DNA from: Trebouxia sp. TZW2008
Taxonomy: Eukaryota > Chlorophyta > Trebouxiophyceae > Trebouxiales > Trebouxiaceae
DNA length: 64,000 bases
Reading direction: 5' to 3'
Assembly (NCBI GenBank): GCA_002118135.1
Contig: BDIU01000351.1
Coordinates: 1 to 64,000 of the forward strand
Under the pieces are notes generated by a model that was not told the DNA's origin, did no database searches, and saw only the letters and a list, made by a program, of their open reading frames with translations. A program made the position numbers and the translations under genes. Below, piece by piece: positions 1 to 11,129 of this stretch. The first letter of the stretch is position 1, and each line of letters opens with the position of its first letter.

Positions 1-162
1 CACAGACTTGCTTGAACATGCACATGTACTGGAGTGGTGCAAAACTTTCTGGGGGGACTGTAGCTCCTAGCCTGAAGGTTTTAGCCTAAAAGGTTAAGTC
101 AGTACAGGTTTTGCTTGCTTCTTCTTGCTGCAAGCGTTGACCGAGCGTCCAGAGAAAGCGAC

Positions 163-303
163 CTGGAAAGCGACCAGCTGTTGCACGGCCAGTCTCTTGC
201 AGAGCTCCTCTGTAACAGACATAGCTTGTCGAATCACGCGCGGCGCGGCTGCCAATTTTCTCTTACCCTGTCGCCGCCCAGCCGTCTGATCTAGAGTTGG
301 CAC
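163..303 (-). CDS. Possible first exon of a divergent gene leaving the left edge
   Basis: An ATG at 303 opens a reading frame on the minus strand that runs to a candidate donor (CAG|GTCGCT) at 163/162, giving about 47 codons. The peptide begins MPTLDQTAGRRQGKRKLAAA and is basic at first, then helical (VTEELCKRLAVQQLVAFQ). No family was recognised. It lies head to head with SAP18, only 68 bp away, which fits a shared promoter. The frame without splicing would stop at 94. The rest of the gene is outside the window, so this is a weak call based on position, an open frame and a plausible splice site. Confidence 0.3.
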
Positions 304-371
304 CGCAAGGTGTTGCGCAGACAGCGCACCGAATCTGACCGTGAGCTCGAAGACATACTGGTGTCATAGCT
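304..371. promoter_or_regulatory. Short intergenic gap between divergent starts
   Basis: Only 68 bp separate the SAP18 ATG at 372 from the leftward ATG at 303. If both starts are right, the 5' UTRs and core promoters must overlap here. No TATA-like box was seen. This is inference from gene geometry only. Confidence 0.25.
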
Positions 372-2510
372 ATGTCTGGCTATGATCGAGGGCATCGTGG
401 CGGTCCCGACGGTGCTCGTGGGTACGACAGACCCGACCGATTCTCAGACAGGCTAGGGCCAACAAGGTCTGATAGAGGCGGATACAGGTAAGCCTTGACA
501 CCCTAGCAGCTGGCATGTTGTGCTGTAGCAGTGTCACGTTCAGAAGCACGATGCTACTGATGATGCACCCGCTGATGCACAGGAGAGAGCCTTATGCCCG
601 AGATCCACCAGCCCGTGACATTAGGGGAGGGGATCCTGCATATCGCGATCAAATGTCGAGAGATGCACCTGTCAGGGATGGCCCCTCTCGGGACACTTCG
701 TTCCGTGAGCCGTTGCCACCCGCACCTGCACCTGTTGCGCCTGTAGTCCCACCTGTACCTGTACAACCTGCCAGCCAGATTGTTGTTCCTCCTCCAGAGC
801 CACAGATAGACAGGGAAAAGGTAGGTCATGCTCAATAGCAGAATAGTCCAGCTGGCTACAACATTCAAGACTTAACAACTGACAATAGTCTTGTCAATGG
901 TGCAGATCTGCCCTTTGCTGCTGAGAGTCTTTCCGAAGGTGAGTTCACAACTGCCTGGAGAAGCAGTCTTCAAGTCTGCCACTGACGCAGCCTGCAAACC
1001 TGCATGCTGCTGCATTGTCATTCAATGTATTTCTATGCTGCATGCTCTGACTGTGCAGCATAGTCACACTTGAAGCACTTTCTTAAGCAGGTGTTGTTGT
1101 CATGTTGCAGCAAGGTGGTCACCATCATCTAGATGAGTACAAAATTAGAAATCAGGAGCCCAAGTCTGAGGTGCAAATCTACACATGGCAGGATGCGACT
1201 CTACGAGAACTAACTGAGCTAGTCAAAGAGGTGTGCTTTACATCGAACCCATCATGCTTGATTTGTCTGCAGTGTTTGTCTGTAGTGTCAGCACGAATCG
1301 GGCAGATTTCAGTGCGGATGCATTCACACTCACCTTTCACAACACTGGTCTCAGGTTGTGTCTTCCATAGCACTCATGGATTTCTGCATGGTTCGCTTGT
1401 CATTTTGTACAGGTTCAGCCAGCTGCCAAGAGAGTCAATGCAAGGCTAGAGTTTTCATTTGTGTATCCAGACAAAAGAGGGCGCAACGTCATGCGGAATG
1501 TAAGTCTTGCTGACACACCCATTCTGGCTGTAGCCATCTTGTGTTGCTATTGTGCCCTGTTTGCATATCATACAGTAACTTCTCTTGGCAAGGACACTCA
1601 TTTTAAGGGCGGTCTCAACGTAAGAACAACGCAATTGGAATCCAATCATTGCATCCTGGCTGAAATGGTACCCCTGTATAAGGACGATTTGGTGTAAGGG
1701 CGTTTCTGTCGGGAAGCAAAGCAATTGTCATAAATTGTCATGACGTGAAGTTACTGTACAGCGTTCATCCAAAACTCTGCTAGGCACAAGCTATAGCAGG
1801 CCTGTCTGAAGAATGTTTTCCCTATGTGTGCCGTTAGCTAGAGTCTCAGATTGTGTCCGCCTGTGTGTGCACAAAGCTTACAAGGCGCATACTGTACCGC
1901 CACAGATCTCAGCCATCAATTAAAGGGGCGCAAGCCCGTCAGATTCTCAGCAAGACCAATTACTGCCTTGAAAATGCTGCAGGTTGGTGCCTCTATTTCT
2001 GGCAAGCCTGGTATGGAGGATGACAAAAAGTCTCTGAAGCAGCTCAACTTTCAGGTACGCTTCATGTGCCTTTGCCAGATGTACCAGGAAAAGAAAGGAA
2101 AAAGAAATAAAAAATAGTTTACGCCGTCAGGCGCCATGACGGGAGGCTCTATCTAAAGAAGCAGCTTGGGCCTCTGCCTGAGGAGGCAGCCTGAGCCAAT
2201 TGTATCACAACCGTGTCACAAGGACATGCTATTGTGTTATGTTCTACTACTGATAAAGCAGTGCTTGAACCTGCCAATATCGCAGCATTTTGCAGCACAT
2301 GCAATGTTGGCAACTTCCCAAGGCTTGCTGGTCAGTGCAGTTCTGCGAATCTGCTTCCAGATTGCTGGATACTTGGATTACCATCTAAGTAAATCTGCCA
2401 ATATCACGTGTTATCATCAGATGTTGTACAGGAATTGTGCTTGAGTCAATGGCTGAGGTGTGTGGCTTGTGCTGCAGACAGGAGACTTTCTGGATGTTGC
2501 TATCTTCTAG
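372..2510 (+). CDS. SAP18: Histone deacetylase complex subunit SAP18
   Basis: Seven exons can be traced: 372-487, 583-820, 906-938, 1111-1230, 1413-1499, 1983-2054 and 2478-2510. They sum to 232 codons plus TAG, with every junction GT-AG and in phase. The C-terminal part carries the SAP18 ubiquitin-like fold signature: CPLLLRVF, HHHLDEYKIRN, EVQIYTWQDATLRELTELVK, a VYPDKRG strand, then GDFLDVAIF at the very end. The N-terminal about 118 residues are rich in Arg-Asp and Pro (repeated RD pairs), longer than in the human protein but like plant versions. SAP18 is known from the Sin3 deacetylase complex and from the ASAP/PSAP complexes at the exon junction, so a nuclear role is expected. The intron at 1500-1982 contains a MITE, and the intron at 2055-2477 holds an A-rich short repeat. 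Identification is confident. Confidence 0.93.
1573..1756. mobile_element. pogo/Tc1-like MITE, copy 1 (in SAP18 intron 5)
   Basis: The element is 184 bp, with ends CAGTAACTTCTC and GTGAAGTTACTG (near-perfect terminal inverted repeats), flanked on both sides by TA. Inside are AAGGACA-type motifs and the family core resembling CCAATCATTGCATCCTGGCT. The TA target and CAGT ends fit the Tc1/mariner-pogo superfamily. It has no coding capacity, so it is non-autonomous. Confidence 0.8.
2100..2190 (+). repeat. Short A-rich-headed repeat, copy 1
   Basis: An A-rich run (GAAAAAGAAATAAAAAATAG) is followed by TTTACGCCGTCAGGCGCCAT and an AAAGAAGCAGC segment, then an imperfect palindrome around CCTCTGCCTGAGGAGGC. 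The same order recurs at 3289-3356 and, inverted, at 58338-58400. The copies share an A-rich head, T(C/T)TACGCCGT and TAAAGA(A/G)GCAGC. Confidence 0.55.
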
Positions 2511-3091
2511 CTTCAAAAGGAGGGAAGCTGTACATTGTTGTACTGCTGGGCACATCCAAAAACTAATCTCAGCGATTTTCCAAAGCTTGCTCGCCAGTGC
2601 AGTTTAGGGAGTCTGCTTCCAGATCACCAACTAAGTACATTGACTCTTAGAGCCAGCAGCATTGAGCACCTTGTGTCAGCTACACTGTGTTGCTGACACA
2701 TCACATGCATGCACTTGTATTTTGTGCTGCCCGACACAGCTTTGATACACAGGGGCCTCCCATAAAAAGACTTGTCATCCAGCTTTCAAATCAGCTTGTC
2801 ATTCAGAGGGCTAGTGCACACGAGAATTTCAGGAAGACACAAGCAAAACTTGACATGAGCAAACCTAACATCAAATTTACGGTCCATACAGACATCACAG
2901 TTCACGCTGCAAGCTATGACAGGATATGATCAACCAAGTCAGCAAACACTGCTATGGTACACAAATCAACAATGAAACATTGAACACTTCTGGATTCTCC
3001 AGAAGCTGCATTCCCGCACTAGCCTATTCACCCAGCTTTGACTGAAAAACTGTAAAATCTACAGTTGCCGACAGGACTTGTTCTGTCTGTG
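2511..3091. other. Convergent 3' intergenic region
   Basis: This lies between the SAP18 stop and the WD40 gene stop (convergent genes). It presumably holds both 3' UTRs. No open exon, RNA gene or dispersed repeat was recognised. Confidence 0.5.
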
Positions 3092-6000
3092 TTATAGACA
3101 TGCTTGTTGGAAGCTGTTGCACCCATGGCGATTGAATTGCAGTAAGCTGCTGTATGTGGCATCTGCTATTCCAACAAAGAATTTGTCCGCCTCAGGACTA
3201 AAGCAGATCCCAGATATCTCTCCAAACATGTCAATCTCTTGACTCCTGCAGCAGCAAGTTTACTTTCTGGACTGGCAGCATAGAATAGAAGAAGCAAAGT
3301 CTACGCCGTTGAACGTCATAGCGGTAGCCTCTGCCTAAAGAGGCAGCTTGCGTTTGGCAGCTTATCTCTGCAGATTTGCAACAATTGAATCAACTCTGCG
3401 GAAGAGTGCTCATGCACAACTTTCAGGCAAACTCCACAAGGCAATCAGTAGCAACGAGACTGGGCACACGACTGGGAAATGGACAATGTCCTTGGCATCG
3501 AAAGCTGCTACTACAGCATTAGCTCAGCATCTGCATAACACAGCTCCACATGTTCTGAAAATGTCTTTGCTCACCTGGTACCTCATAGCTAACGAACCAG
3601 GTAGCTGATGCACCAGTGCATTGGGTATGCCTAATGACATCTACACACTGTCTTTGCCAGATTAACGGCAGAGACTTCTCTTGACTGCAGCACAGTGACT
3701 ATGCAGCTATGGCAGCACCACTCCAGTGCAAGGCTGTGTAATGTCTTCTTTCAATTTATGCAGTGGCCTTCACAATGCAGCTTCAGCCTGCCTGTGAACT
3801 CCTGATTTCACATCAAATGTATGGACAAAGATTGCAGGCTCAGCCACAGCAAGAAACCAACCTACTTGTAGGACCTTGACTTCACATCAAACACATGGAC
3901 AAAATCTACAGGCTCAGCCACAGCAAGAAACTAAGCTACTTGCAGAATCCTGACTTCACATCAAACACGTAAACGAAATTTGCAGGCTCAGCCACAGCAA
4001 GGGACTAATCTGCCTGTAAAGGGGCTGATTTCACATCATATGAATGCACAAACCCCATATGAATGCACAAACCCCGCAGGCTCAGCCATTGCAAAAGCTC
4101 TGTTTGCAGACAATACAGGTAATCACAATGCAGCTTACCTCAAGAAACCTGACGCAACATCAAATACATGGACAAAATCTGCAGGCTCAGCCATGGCAAG
4201 AAATCTGCCGTCAGAGCTGAACCTGAGGGACCTGACAGCGCCCATTCTACCACTCAACACTGCAAGGCTCTTTCCAGGTTGTCGTATATCCCATACTCTG
4301 GTGGTCGTGTCCTGCAAAGACATGTGGGCTCAGCAATACAATGTTATGATGCAGGCTGTCTTACGTCCCACATCCTGGTATTGTGAACCAGCACACACAT
4401 ATGTGTAGATGTGAGCTGAATCTCAATGCCCATCCTGCCACTCAACACTGCAAGGCTCTTCCCAGGTTGCCGTATATCCGATTCTCTGGGGGTTGTGTCC
4501 TGCATTGACGTGTGCTGCCACTCAATATCGCAAAGCACTCCTCAGGTTGTCATGTATGCAGCATTCTGCACACACATGCTGTCACTCAGCACTGCTAGGC
4601 TTCTCCAAAGTTCTCGTGTATCCCATCTCCCAGTAGTTGTATCCTGCATACATATGTGCTACCCTCAGCACTGCCAGCCCTTTTGAGGCAGCTGTATGTG
4701 CAACATTTCTCTTGATCGGACCCTGCTCATGCATGTGTGCAGCTTGCCACTCAGTAGTGCAAGGCTCTTCCCAGTTTGGCGTATATCTGATACTCTGGTG
4801 GTTGTGTCCTAAAAACCCATGCGACACCCTCAGCACTGCTGAGCCTTTGCCAGACTGGTGTACGTGCCGCACGCTGAAAATCATGACCTGCTCATGCATG
4901 TTAGTGGATTGTTGCTCAGCATTGCAAGACTCTTCTCAGGTCGACGTACATCCCATATTCTGATGATTATGTCCTGCAGACTCCCCTCAACACTTCACGG
5001 ACTCACACCTGATTGCCAGTAGCTAGCAGGTGTCCGTCAGGATGCCGCGCCGCTGCAAACGAGTAGTCCCAGTGGCGTGCACAAGACTGTTAGTGACAAA
5101 GCTTGGCAACACCAGTCGCTCTTTACTTTGATCAATTGACTAGTGTAATGATCTCAAAATCAAGCACTCTGGCACACTCTCACAAGTCCACACCTGATTG
5201 CCGGTAGCTAACAGATGCCCGTCAGGGGGCCACGCTGCTGCAAAACACTACTCCCAATGACCTTGCAGCGGCAGTACTTGCTTGCTGCTCTTTCTGTTTT
5301 GATGTCGCGGTTTGATAGGAATTGTGTCAGCATCAAGCAGGCTTGCACAATTACAGGGGCCCATACCTGATTGCCGGTTGCTAACAGATGCCCGTTAGGA
5401 TGCCACGCTGCTGCAAAGGAGTAGTCCCAGTGTCCCTTGAGCGGCAACACTTGTTTGCCGCTCTTCAGGTCTGTCAGCTGAGCTACAGGGTCATCCCCAA
5501 CCACTGCTACTAAGCCATCATTGGTTGGACAGGCGGCTGCAAAATTGACGGCCCAGTCGTATTCTAGCCGGCTGCAAGCACAAAACTTCTCAAGTCAGAT
5601 CGTATGCTGAAAAGCACCCTGCCTCAAACCCCTAAACCTGCTGCAACTTTGCTGCGATTTGCCAGTCATGCTCCTGCTGAACAAGAAAGGAGACGGGGAG
5701 AGACCAAATCATTGAAATCGTCATTTCAATGACACAGAGCCTGCATTTTCCTTCCTGGGAGTCATCCCACCAGCAGCATACACAAGCCCCAAGATGCAGA
5801 GACAATGTGGTCTGCAAGCTATATCAGCGATCTCCGTTTCGCTTTGCCAATAGTGGTGTCATGAGAATGGTGTCACTGTTTGGGGCGGGAAAACAGCAAA
5901 AACAATGATGACATGTTGCACATTGAAGACAGGTGTTTAGTGTGTGTGATCCAATTCCTGTCTTGCCAGGCCTCCTTGAAAGCGCTAGCCCAGAATGTCC

Positions 6001-9000
6001 ATGACATTCCAATCATTCAGTTCATTCATTCATAGATTTCTGTGCGGCGGGTGAACAATGCATTGCATTGAGACTTTTGTCAAAGCTGTAAAGAAAGAGG
6101 CAGAAGCTAAGAAGAAGGCGGATCTAACGCATGCTAGACAAGCTCAGCAGCCCCAGCTATGTATCAGCCATACACTCAAGATTTCTTCTAAACACTTATC
6201 AATTCAATGGTTTACTTCTCCTCTATTGGATGTTGGACTCACCTGATGACTTGAAAGTGGGCTGCATCGTACACTCGCACCATCTGATCATTGTTGGCTG
6301 TCAAAATCCGGGTGCCACCGCTGCTTGTGTGGAAAATGCCAATGGCATTGGTGATACCATTCTCATTATTCGTCACTCGCATGCTGCAGACGCACACGTC
6401 AATCACAATGAGCAAAAGATGATAAATGAGAATGATTTGCAAAGTCACTGCATGTTACAGTACATCTTCAAGCATAGGTGCTAAGGGGTGCATGTCCCAA
6501 GTCCTAGCTTGCGTGACGACAAAACTTGACCTCGCTGTGTAGCAGCATGAGCGCACGGCTTGTGTTGAAGCATTGACGCCAAGTCTGCGTGAGTGTGTGA
6601 GCTGACACAGCTGAGCATGATGTCAGCATCCAAGCATGCAAAGTGCAGATTGGCATTTTCATGCACAGGAGGGCAGGAAGAACAGCATGTACAGAAGGGC
6701 CCCATGAAAGTGTAGAAACAATGCAGTTGGAGCTGGCAATCATGACAATGGCAATGTCCGGCAGTGGCGGTCCAAATGCATAGTGATCTGATGGCCTCAC
6801 CTACATGTACAAAACAATGATTGGTGTAAAGGACAGGGCAGCAAGCACCCTACACCATTGGCATGTGCGCCAGCAGGGACAGAACAAGCATCGTTAACAG
6901 GTGACAGAGCGCTGCTTAACAGACCTACAAACAGGGTGTTGTTGTTGGCTGATGTGCATGATGACCAGATTGCATGACTGGCTGCCGCCGTGATGCAGAT
7001 TATTCACAGATATTCACAGCTGATCACAAAAGAATGCAAAGATGATAGAGATTGTTCAACAAGCTGGCTGATAGGGTCTTGTTGGCTGGTCTTCATGATG
7101 ACCAGGTCGCCATCCAAATAAATGCCCAACTGACTGGCTGCTGCCCAGATGCAAATTGATGACAGCAGTTTGCAGTTGGATACAATGAAATGCAAAGACG
7201 TATGCAAAGCGCCTAACAACCCATGTTGCGGCCAACAGAATCCAGCCATCAGCTCCACTATCAACCATGACAAACAATCCATGCCAGCAAGACCCTCAAC
7301 TACTCAGACGCCCAACAGACCTGCAGACAGGGTCTTGTTGGCTGGTGTTCTTGATGACCAGGTCACCACTGAAGCCTCCAGCCGCTATAAGGTTGTCCTG
7401 CACACACACGGTGCTGACCACCACCTTACCCAACCCGGGGGCAAAGCTTCTGCTGGAACCCCCTGACAGGTCCATCACCTGCAGCGACGGTACAAATTTT
7501 CAAGACCAAATGGTGGTCATGATAACACGGTGTTCTTGATGACCAGGTCACCGCTGAAGCCTCCAGCTGCCACAAGGTTGTCTTGCACATACACGGTGCT
7601 GACCACCACCTTACCCAACCCGGGGGCAAAGCTTCTGCTGGAACCCCCTGACAGGTCCATCACCTGCAACGACAGTACAAATTTTCAAGACCAAATGGTG
7701 GTCATGATAACACGGTGTTCTTGATGACCAGGTCACCGCTGAAGCCTCCAGCTGCCACAAGGTTGTCTTGCGCATACACGGTGCTGACCACCACCTTACC
7801 CAACTCGGGAGGAAAGCCTCTGCTGGAACTGCCTGACAGATCCATCACATCTGTCAACAGCAGCTTCAAAGGTGTAATGCTTGTTTGTGTCTTTCAGTGC
7901 TGGATGAGGCGGATTGAATTAGGCAGATTCAGGCAGGCACTTAGCGCAAGTAAAAGATTTCAGGGGGAAAATGGCATAACTCTGGACTGGCCTTGTGCCA
8001 AGTCACCTGCCAAGCCCTGAAACGACTTGTAGCAAAACCGATGATGACGCGAGCCTATTGCATGGAGAGCTGTATGAGTGCATGCAGATGTCACTGTCAA
8101 AACTGAAGGACTTGAGAGGCGCTGTGATGCCTCCAATCGAATGTCATGCGCGGCGACCATTGCCAGATGACCATCAATGAAACAGTGACACATTTTTAGA
8201 GGCGTTTAGCAATCTGCATCATGAAATATTGCGACTGCATCATGCATTCGTGCAGTTTTGCGCATTGTCTGATGCCGTTGAAGCAGATTACCTCAGAAGT
8301 TTGACGCGTCAAGCTGTTCCAGTGCTTCACACAGTGATCATGCATGAAATACAGATCATGCTTTGAAGTTGCCCACAAAAGGTTGCGTAACTGCAGCAGC
8401 ATCAGGAGTCAGTTTTGTACATTGCTCATGAAAAGGAAAAGATAAAAAGAAGAAAAGCCCGCGCACTTAGGCTTTACAATACTCCGCATGCTTCACAGAA
8501 ATACTATGTCATGACCCCAGGCAGGTAGAGAGAGCGGGACAGTAATTTTACATGCTTTAGCCGGCCAACAAGGCTGATCACATGTGCGTGGCAATGACTA
8601 TATGTCGATGACATTCAGGCAGTCTATGACACGGTGAAACACCCTCAAATGATCATGTTGCGCAAAAGAAGGGCACATAGCAGTGTGCTTCACAGGCATC
8701 ACAGCATAGTGACGCTATAACTTCAAACATGTTGCAGTAGACAACATTGGCAAGCTCAAATCACTAGATGCCACAGCTAGATGGCATCTGCTGACAGAGT
8801 GCACCAAAACAGTCCAAGTATGGGTTCAGCGCTGCAGGTAGACACATAACATACCTGAAAATGCACAATTGTGGATTTGACTGATCTTGAGTTTCTGTAA
8901 AAATCAAAGAATCTGTTGCCCTGCAACAGATAGAGCAGGCATTGAGGAAGCCAGCCTAAAAATAATAGGCAAAACCAATCAATCTGATGATCAAGAAGGC

Positions 9001-10002
9001 ATGACTTGAGCATGGTAATTTGGTGTTGTGGTTGCGTGCAAGGCAGCATGCAATGCCGATGCCAATGCCTGGGCGTGATGATCAAATGTTGTGCTTGCAT
9101 AAAATGCAGCATGCAATGCCGATGGGGGTACCCTTTACTGTATAAGGACATGCTCGTGCAACGTTTGACCTAAACAGATGGAACACTGACTTTCAGGGGC
9201 ATGCCAGTACAGCGTTGTTTTGTTATAGTAACCCTCAATACAGTGATATTCTTGATGCAACAACAATGAAAGTGGGAACCAAGCACTGTATTGTGAGTGC
9301 TATGGTACCTCTGAGTAGACAACTTTCTACATAATATATGCAGTCTTTACATCAAGGAATTGCTGCAGTGCTATGAGCAATTGTGGTGCTGTATTGCAAC
9401 GTCTGCACATGCTGTGTATCAAGGTCTATGCACACCTTCTGCACACAGAGGCACTCTCGCATCAGCTCATCTTGATGCGCATCTACTTCATCCTTCAAAT
9501 TCAGGTAATTTCTGTAGTCTTCCAACCGTGTTTCCTGTTGCCAAAATACAGAGCTTGGCAAAATTAGGGAATGCTCAAGAACAGGAAGGCAGTGGAAATG
9601 CAAGACAGCATGTGATTGCTGTACAGCAAAGGAGATCACTTACTCGGTAGTGTTCCCTGGAAAACTGCATCCTGTCCCAAGGAATGCCCTAAATCCAAAA
9701 GAGACAACTCAGCAACTTGGGTCAAACAATTCATGCCCCGTTAGCTGACCTCAGTGACATCACCTGCATGTCTTTGCCCTGCCTTGAGTCCTCAGCAGTG
9801 GTCTCTTCAAGGTCCTGCTCTAGATCGCTGAAATCCTACTGCCAGCCAGTGCACTTAGCACAGCAGCTAAAGCGCAGATGTCGTGGTGTGCATAACACAC
9901 AAACACGGCTACCTCAATTTCGTCCCAACTGTCACCGTCCACCGTGAGGTCGACAACTTCATCGTCGTCGGGAACGACCAAGTCGACGTCTTCCTCTGCC
10001 AT
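3092..10002 (-). CDS. WD40-repeat protein of the plant/fungal SPAC2A9.03-like family
   Basis: The start is ATG at 10002 and the stop TAA ends at 3092. Exons read in order: an acidic N-terminus (9913-10002, MAEEDVDLVVPDDDEVVDLT), 9764-9835 ending RQGKDMQ, 9644-9688 (GIPWDRMQFSREHYR), about 9490-9530 (ETRLEDYRNYLNLK), about 8870-8915 (FYRNSRSVKSTIVHFQ), about 8290-8390 (LRNLLWATSKHDLYFM), 7321-7478 (VCVQDNLIAAGGFSGDLVIK), about 6240-6385 (NNENGITNAIGIF), about 5366-5575 (GHWDYSFAAAWHPNGHLLAT), about 4140-4310 (RVWDIRQPGKSLAVL, MAEPADFVHVFDVASGF) and 3092 to about 3235 (EIDMFGEISGICFSPEADKF). This order matches the plant family typified by Arabidopsis At1g36070-like proteins, whose cellular role is not well known. 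Introns carry many decayed exon copies. Two extra open copies of the 7344-7478 exon may or may not be spliced in. Confidence 0.88.
3289..3356 (+). repeat. Short A-rich-headed repeat, copy 2
   Basis: It begins with GAAGAAGCAAAG, then TCTACGCCGTTGAACGTCAT and CTGCCTAAAGAGGCAGCTTG, in the same order as the copy at 2100-2190. It lies inside the WD40 gene's last intron. Confidence 0.55.
3805..4200. repeat. Decayed copies of the WD40 exon edge (AEPADFVHVFDV)
   Basis: The motif TTCACATCAAAYACATGGACAAA..TCTGCAGGCTCAGCCAYRGCAAG occurs near 3809, 3880, 3953 and 4030 in degenerate form, and at about 4155 as the real exon. In minus-strand sense it encodes the end of MAEPADFVHVFDV. The copies differ by substitutions and small indels, for example one with a longer AATGCACAAACCCC insert. 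Confidence 0.75.
4250..4960. repeat. Tandem decayed copies of the WD40 exon 5' edge (RVWDIRQPGKSLAVL)
   Basis: The segment CTCAACACTGCAAGGCTCTT plus CCAGGTTGYCGTATATCC recurs near 4250, 4438, 4515, 4585, 4663, 4748, 4828 and 4915. Only the 4250 copy sits in the intact exon. Each copy includes the upstream splice-acceptor context ending in TGTCCTGCA on the plus strand (TGCAGGACA on the coding strand). Confidence 0.75.
5008..5470. repeat. Three copies of the WD40 exon 3' edge (HWDYSFAAAWHPNGHLLATG)
   Basis: CCTGATTGCCGGTTGCTAAC and the following TGCCCGTTAGGATGCCACGC segment are intact at about 5366-5470. Decayed versions stand at about 5008-5090 and 5190-5285. The copies include the donor side (CAGGTRTG on the coding strand). 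Confidence 0.75.
6128..6170 (+). repeat. Fragment of the SINE-like family
   Basis: TGCTAGACAAGCTCAGCAGC followed by CCCAGCTATGTAT matches the head of the longer copies at 26502, 25231 and 57620-57775 (inverted). Only the head is present here, inside a WD40 gene intron. Confidence 0.5.
6905..7850 (-). repeat. Five-copy exon duplication in the WD40 gene, three copies open
   Basis: Exon copies at 7714-7850, 7529-7663 and 7344-7478 are near-identical on an exact 185-bp period. All three are open and encode DLSGGSSRSFAPGLGKVVV-like plus QDNLVAAGGFSGDLVIKNT-like peptides. The core exon is 135 nt. The spacers 7664-7713 and 7479-7528 are each 50 nt, begin GTGTTATC and end GCTGCAG. Two older, decayed copies lie near 7065-7165 and 6915-6995. 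Only the 7344-7478 copy continues to a good donor (GCAG|GTCTGT at 7321/7320). Confidence 0.9.
8524..8630 (+). repeat. Short dispersed repeat, family with GTAATTTTACATGCTT, copy 1
   Basis: A GAGAGAG run leads into AGTAATTTTACATGCTTTAG, then CCAACAAGGCTGATCACATG. The same arrangement is at 56262-56345. It lies inside a WD40 gene intron and encodes nothing obvious. Confidence 0.5.
9128..9340. mobile_element. Divergent or broken MITE-family copy
   Basis: It contains TTTACTGTATAAGGACATG, a CCAAGCACTGTATTGTGAGTG core and ATGGTACCTCTGAGTAGACA. These align with the MITE core of the other copies (ATCACTGCATCCTGGCTG, then TGGTACCCCTG and TAAGGACAA). Ends are unclear, so it may be a nested or rearranged copy in the WD40 gene intron. 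Confidence 0.4.
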
Positions 10003-11129
10003 CGACCCCTCAAGCGCGAAGCCGCTTTGCCGACTGAGTATGTGCTGACGGTTGCTGGTCCTGCTAACGAGACGGTCGTCCCACGAGGTTGATCGCGCGA
10101 AGTTACATTGCCGACATAGAACGACTGCACTGTGAACTGCAGCATGCGATGACCTGGACAATGGATCAACAAATTTGCAAATGCTGCACCTGCATCGAAC
10201 TCGCCCAGTAGCACAACTTGGCATTGCCTAGCACTCATGATATGCCAGTCAGGCACAGCTTGTTGTGCTATTAGGCAGTTGCAAGGCAAATGCCAGGCAT
10301 CACAGCAAAGCAAAGGCCATGCACAGGTTGGCACACTATGAGCCAATGCATGATCAGCTGCTGTGACAGATTTAGCTGTGCACAAGCATACTTTGGCCTA
10401 AGCAGGGAAAATGAAGCCTCAAGATTGTTTCTGAGATGTCCATCTGAGCCATAGGCCCATATCTCTGATCACACACTGCAGGAGCCAACAGTAAGACTTT
10501 TCTGCAGGATTTTCCCAAACGCAACCTCTCAACAGGTAGGCTGATGCAGCTTGCAATGTGTTGCAATGCACACCACTGAATCATCTGTCACATGCAACTT
10601 GTTACAGACAGTAAGTCAGTTCATAATAAATGTGCAATCCGTCAGTCCTGGTCAATCAACCCAACATTGGGAGTTCAGGTGCATGAAATGCAAGAATCTA
10701 CATCTGGAATTGCCTGAGGCAGCTTTTGCAACAAAATTGCAAGGCCAGATGAGGCCTGATGCGTTGCAGAGCTGATTGGCAATGGAACAGCCCGTCAAGC
10801 AACAACTGCAGGCCACTCAACATCCTTCTAATGGGGAGCTTAGGTGCACAGGATGCCAGTTTAGACAATCTTCCTAATCCAGAATGCTGCTCCAGAAATG
10901 CTGCTGCACATCAGCAGCAGCCAGGCAGACTGCATTCAATCAGAGCTACATTTGCAGCTGCCTAATCTGCTACCACGCAGCAGCAGCAGCAAAGACAATC
11001 CAAAATTGATGAAGAATGCACTCTCATGGTGATTGCTCGGGGTTGCAACTGAGGTGACTTTTGCTATCAGGTGGGTGCTGCTGCAGCACATCTCGCTCTT
11101 TGTAGACCTCGTATATACACTCACTTCTC
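10003..11129. other. Intergenic region between the SDH stop and WD40 start
   Basis: This 1.1-kb stretch should hold the WD40 gene promoter and the SDH 3' UTR, both on the minus strand. On the plus strand, two short open pieces (about 10655-10735 and 10800-10870) each encode a Phe/Leu-Arg-Cys-X2-Cys motif after a TQH triplet (FRCMKCKN, LRCTGCQF). They might be exons of a small zinc-binding protein, but no start or splice chain was found. Confidence 0.35.

Noticed and set aside
7149..8020. Repeated plus-strand peptides (MTRSPLKPPAA, VLTTTLPNPGAKLL)
   Set aside because: They are antisense shadows of the triplicated WD40 exon.
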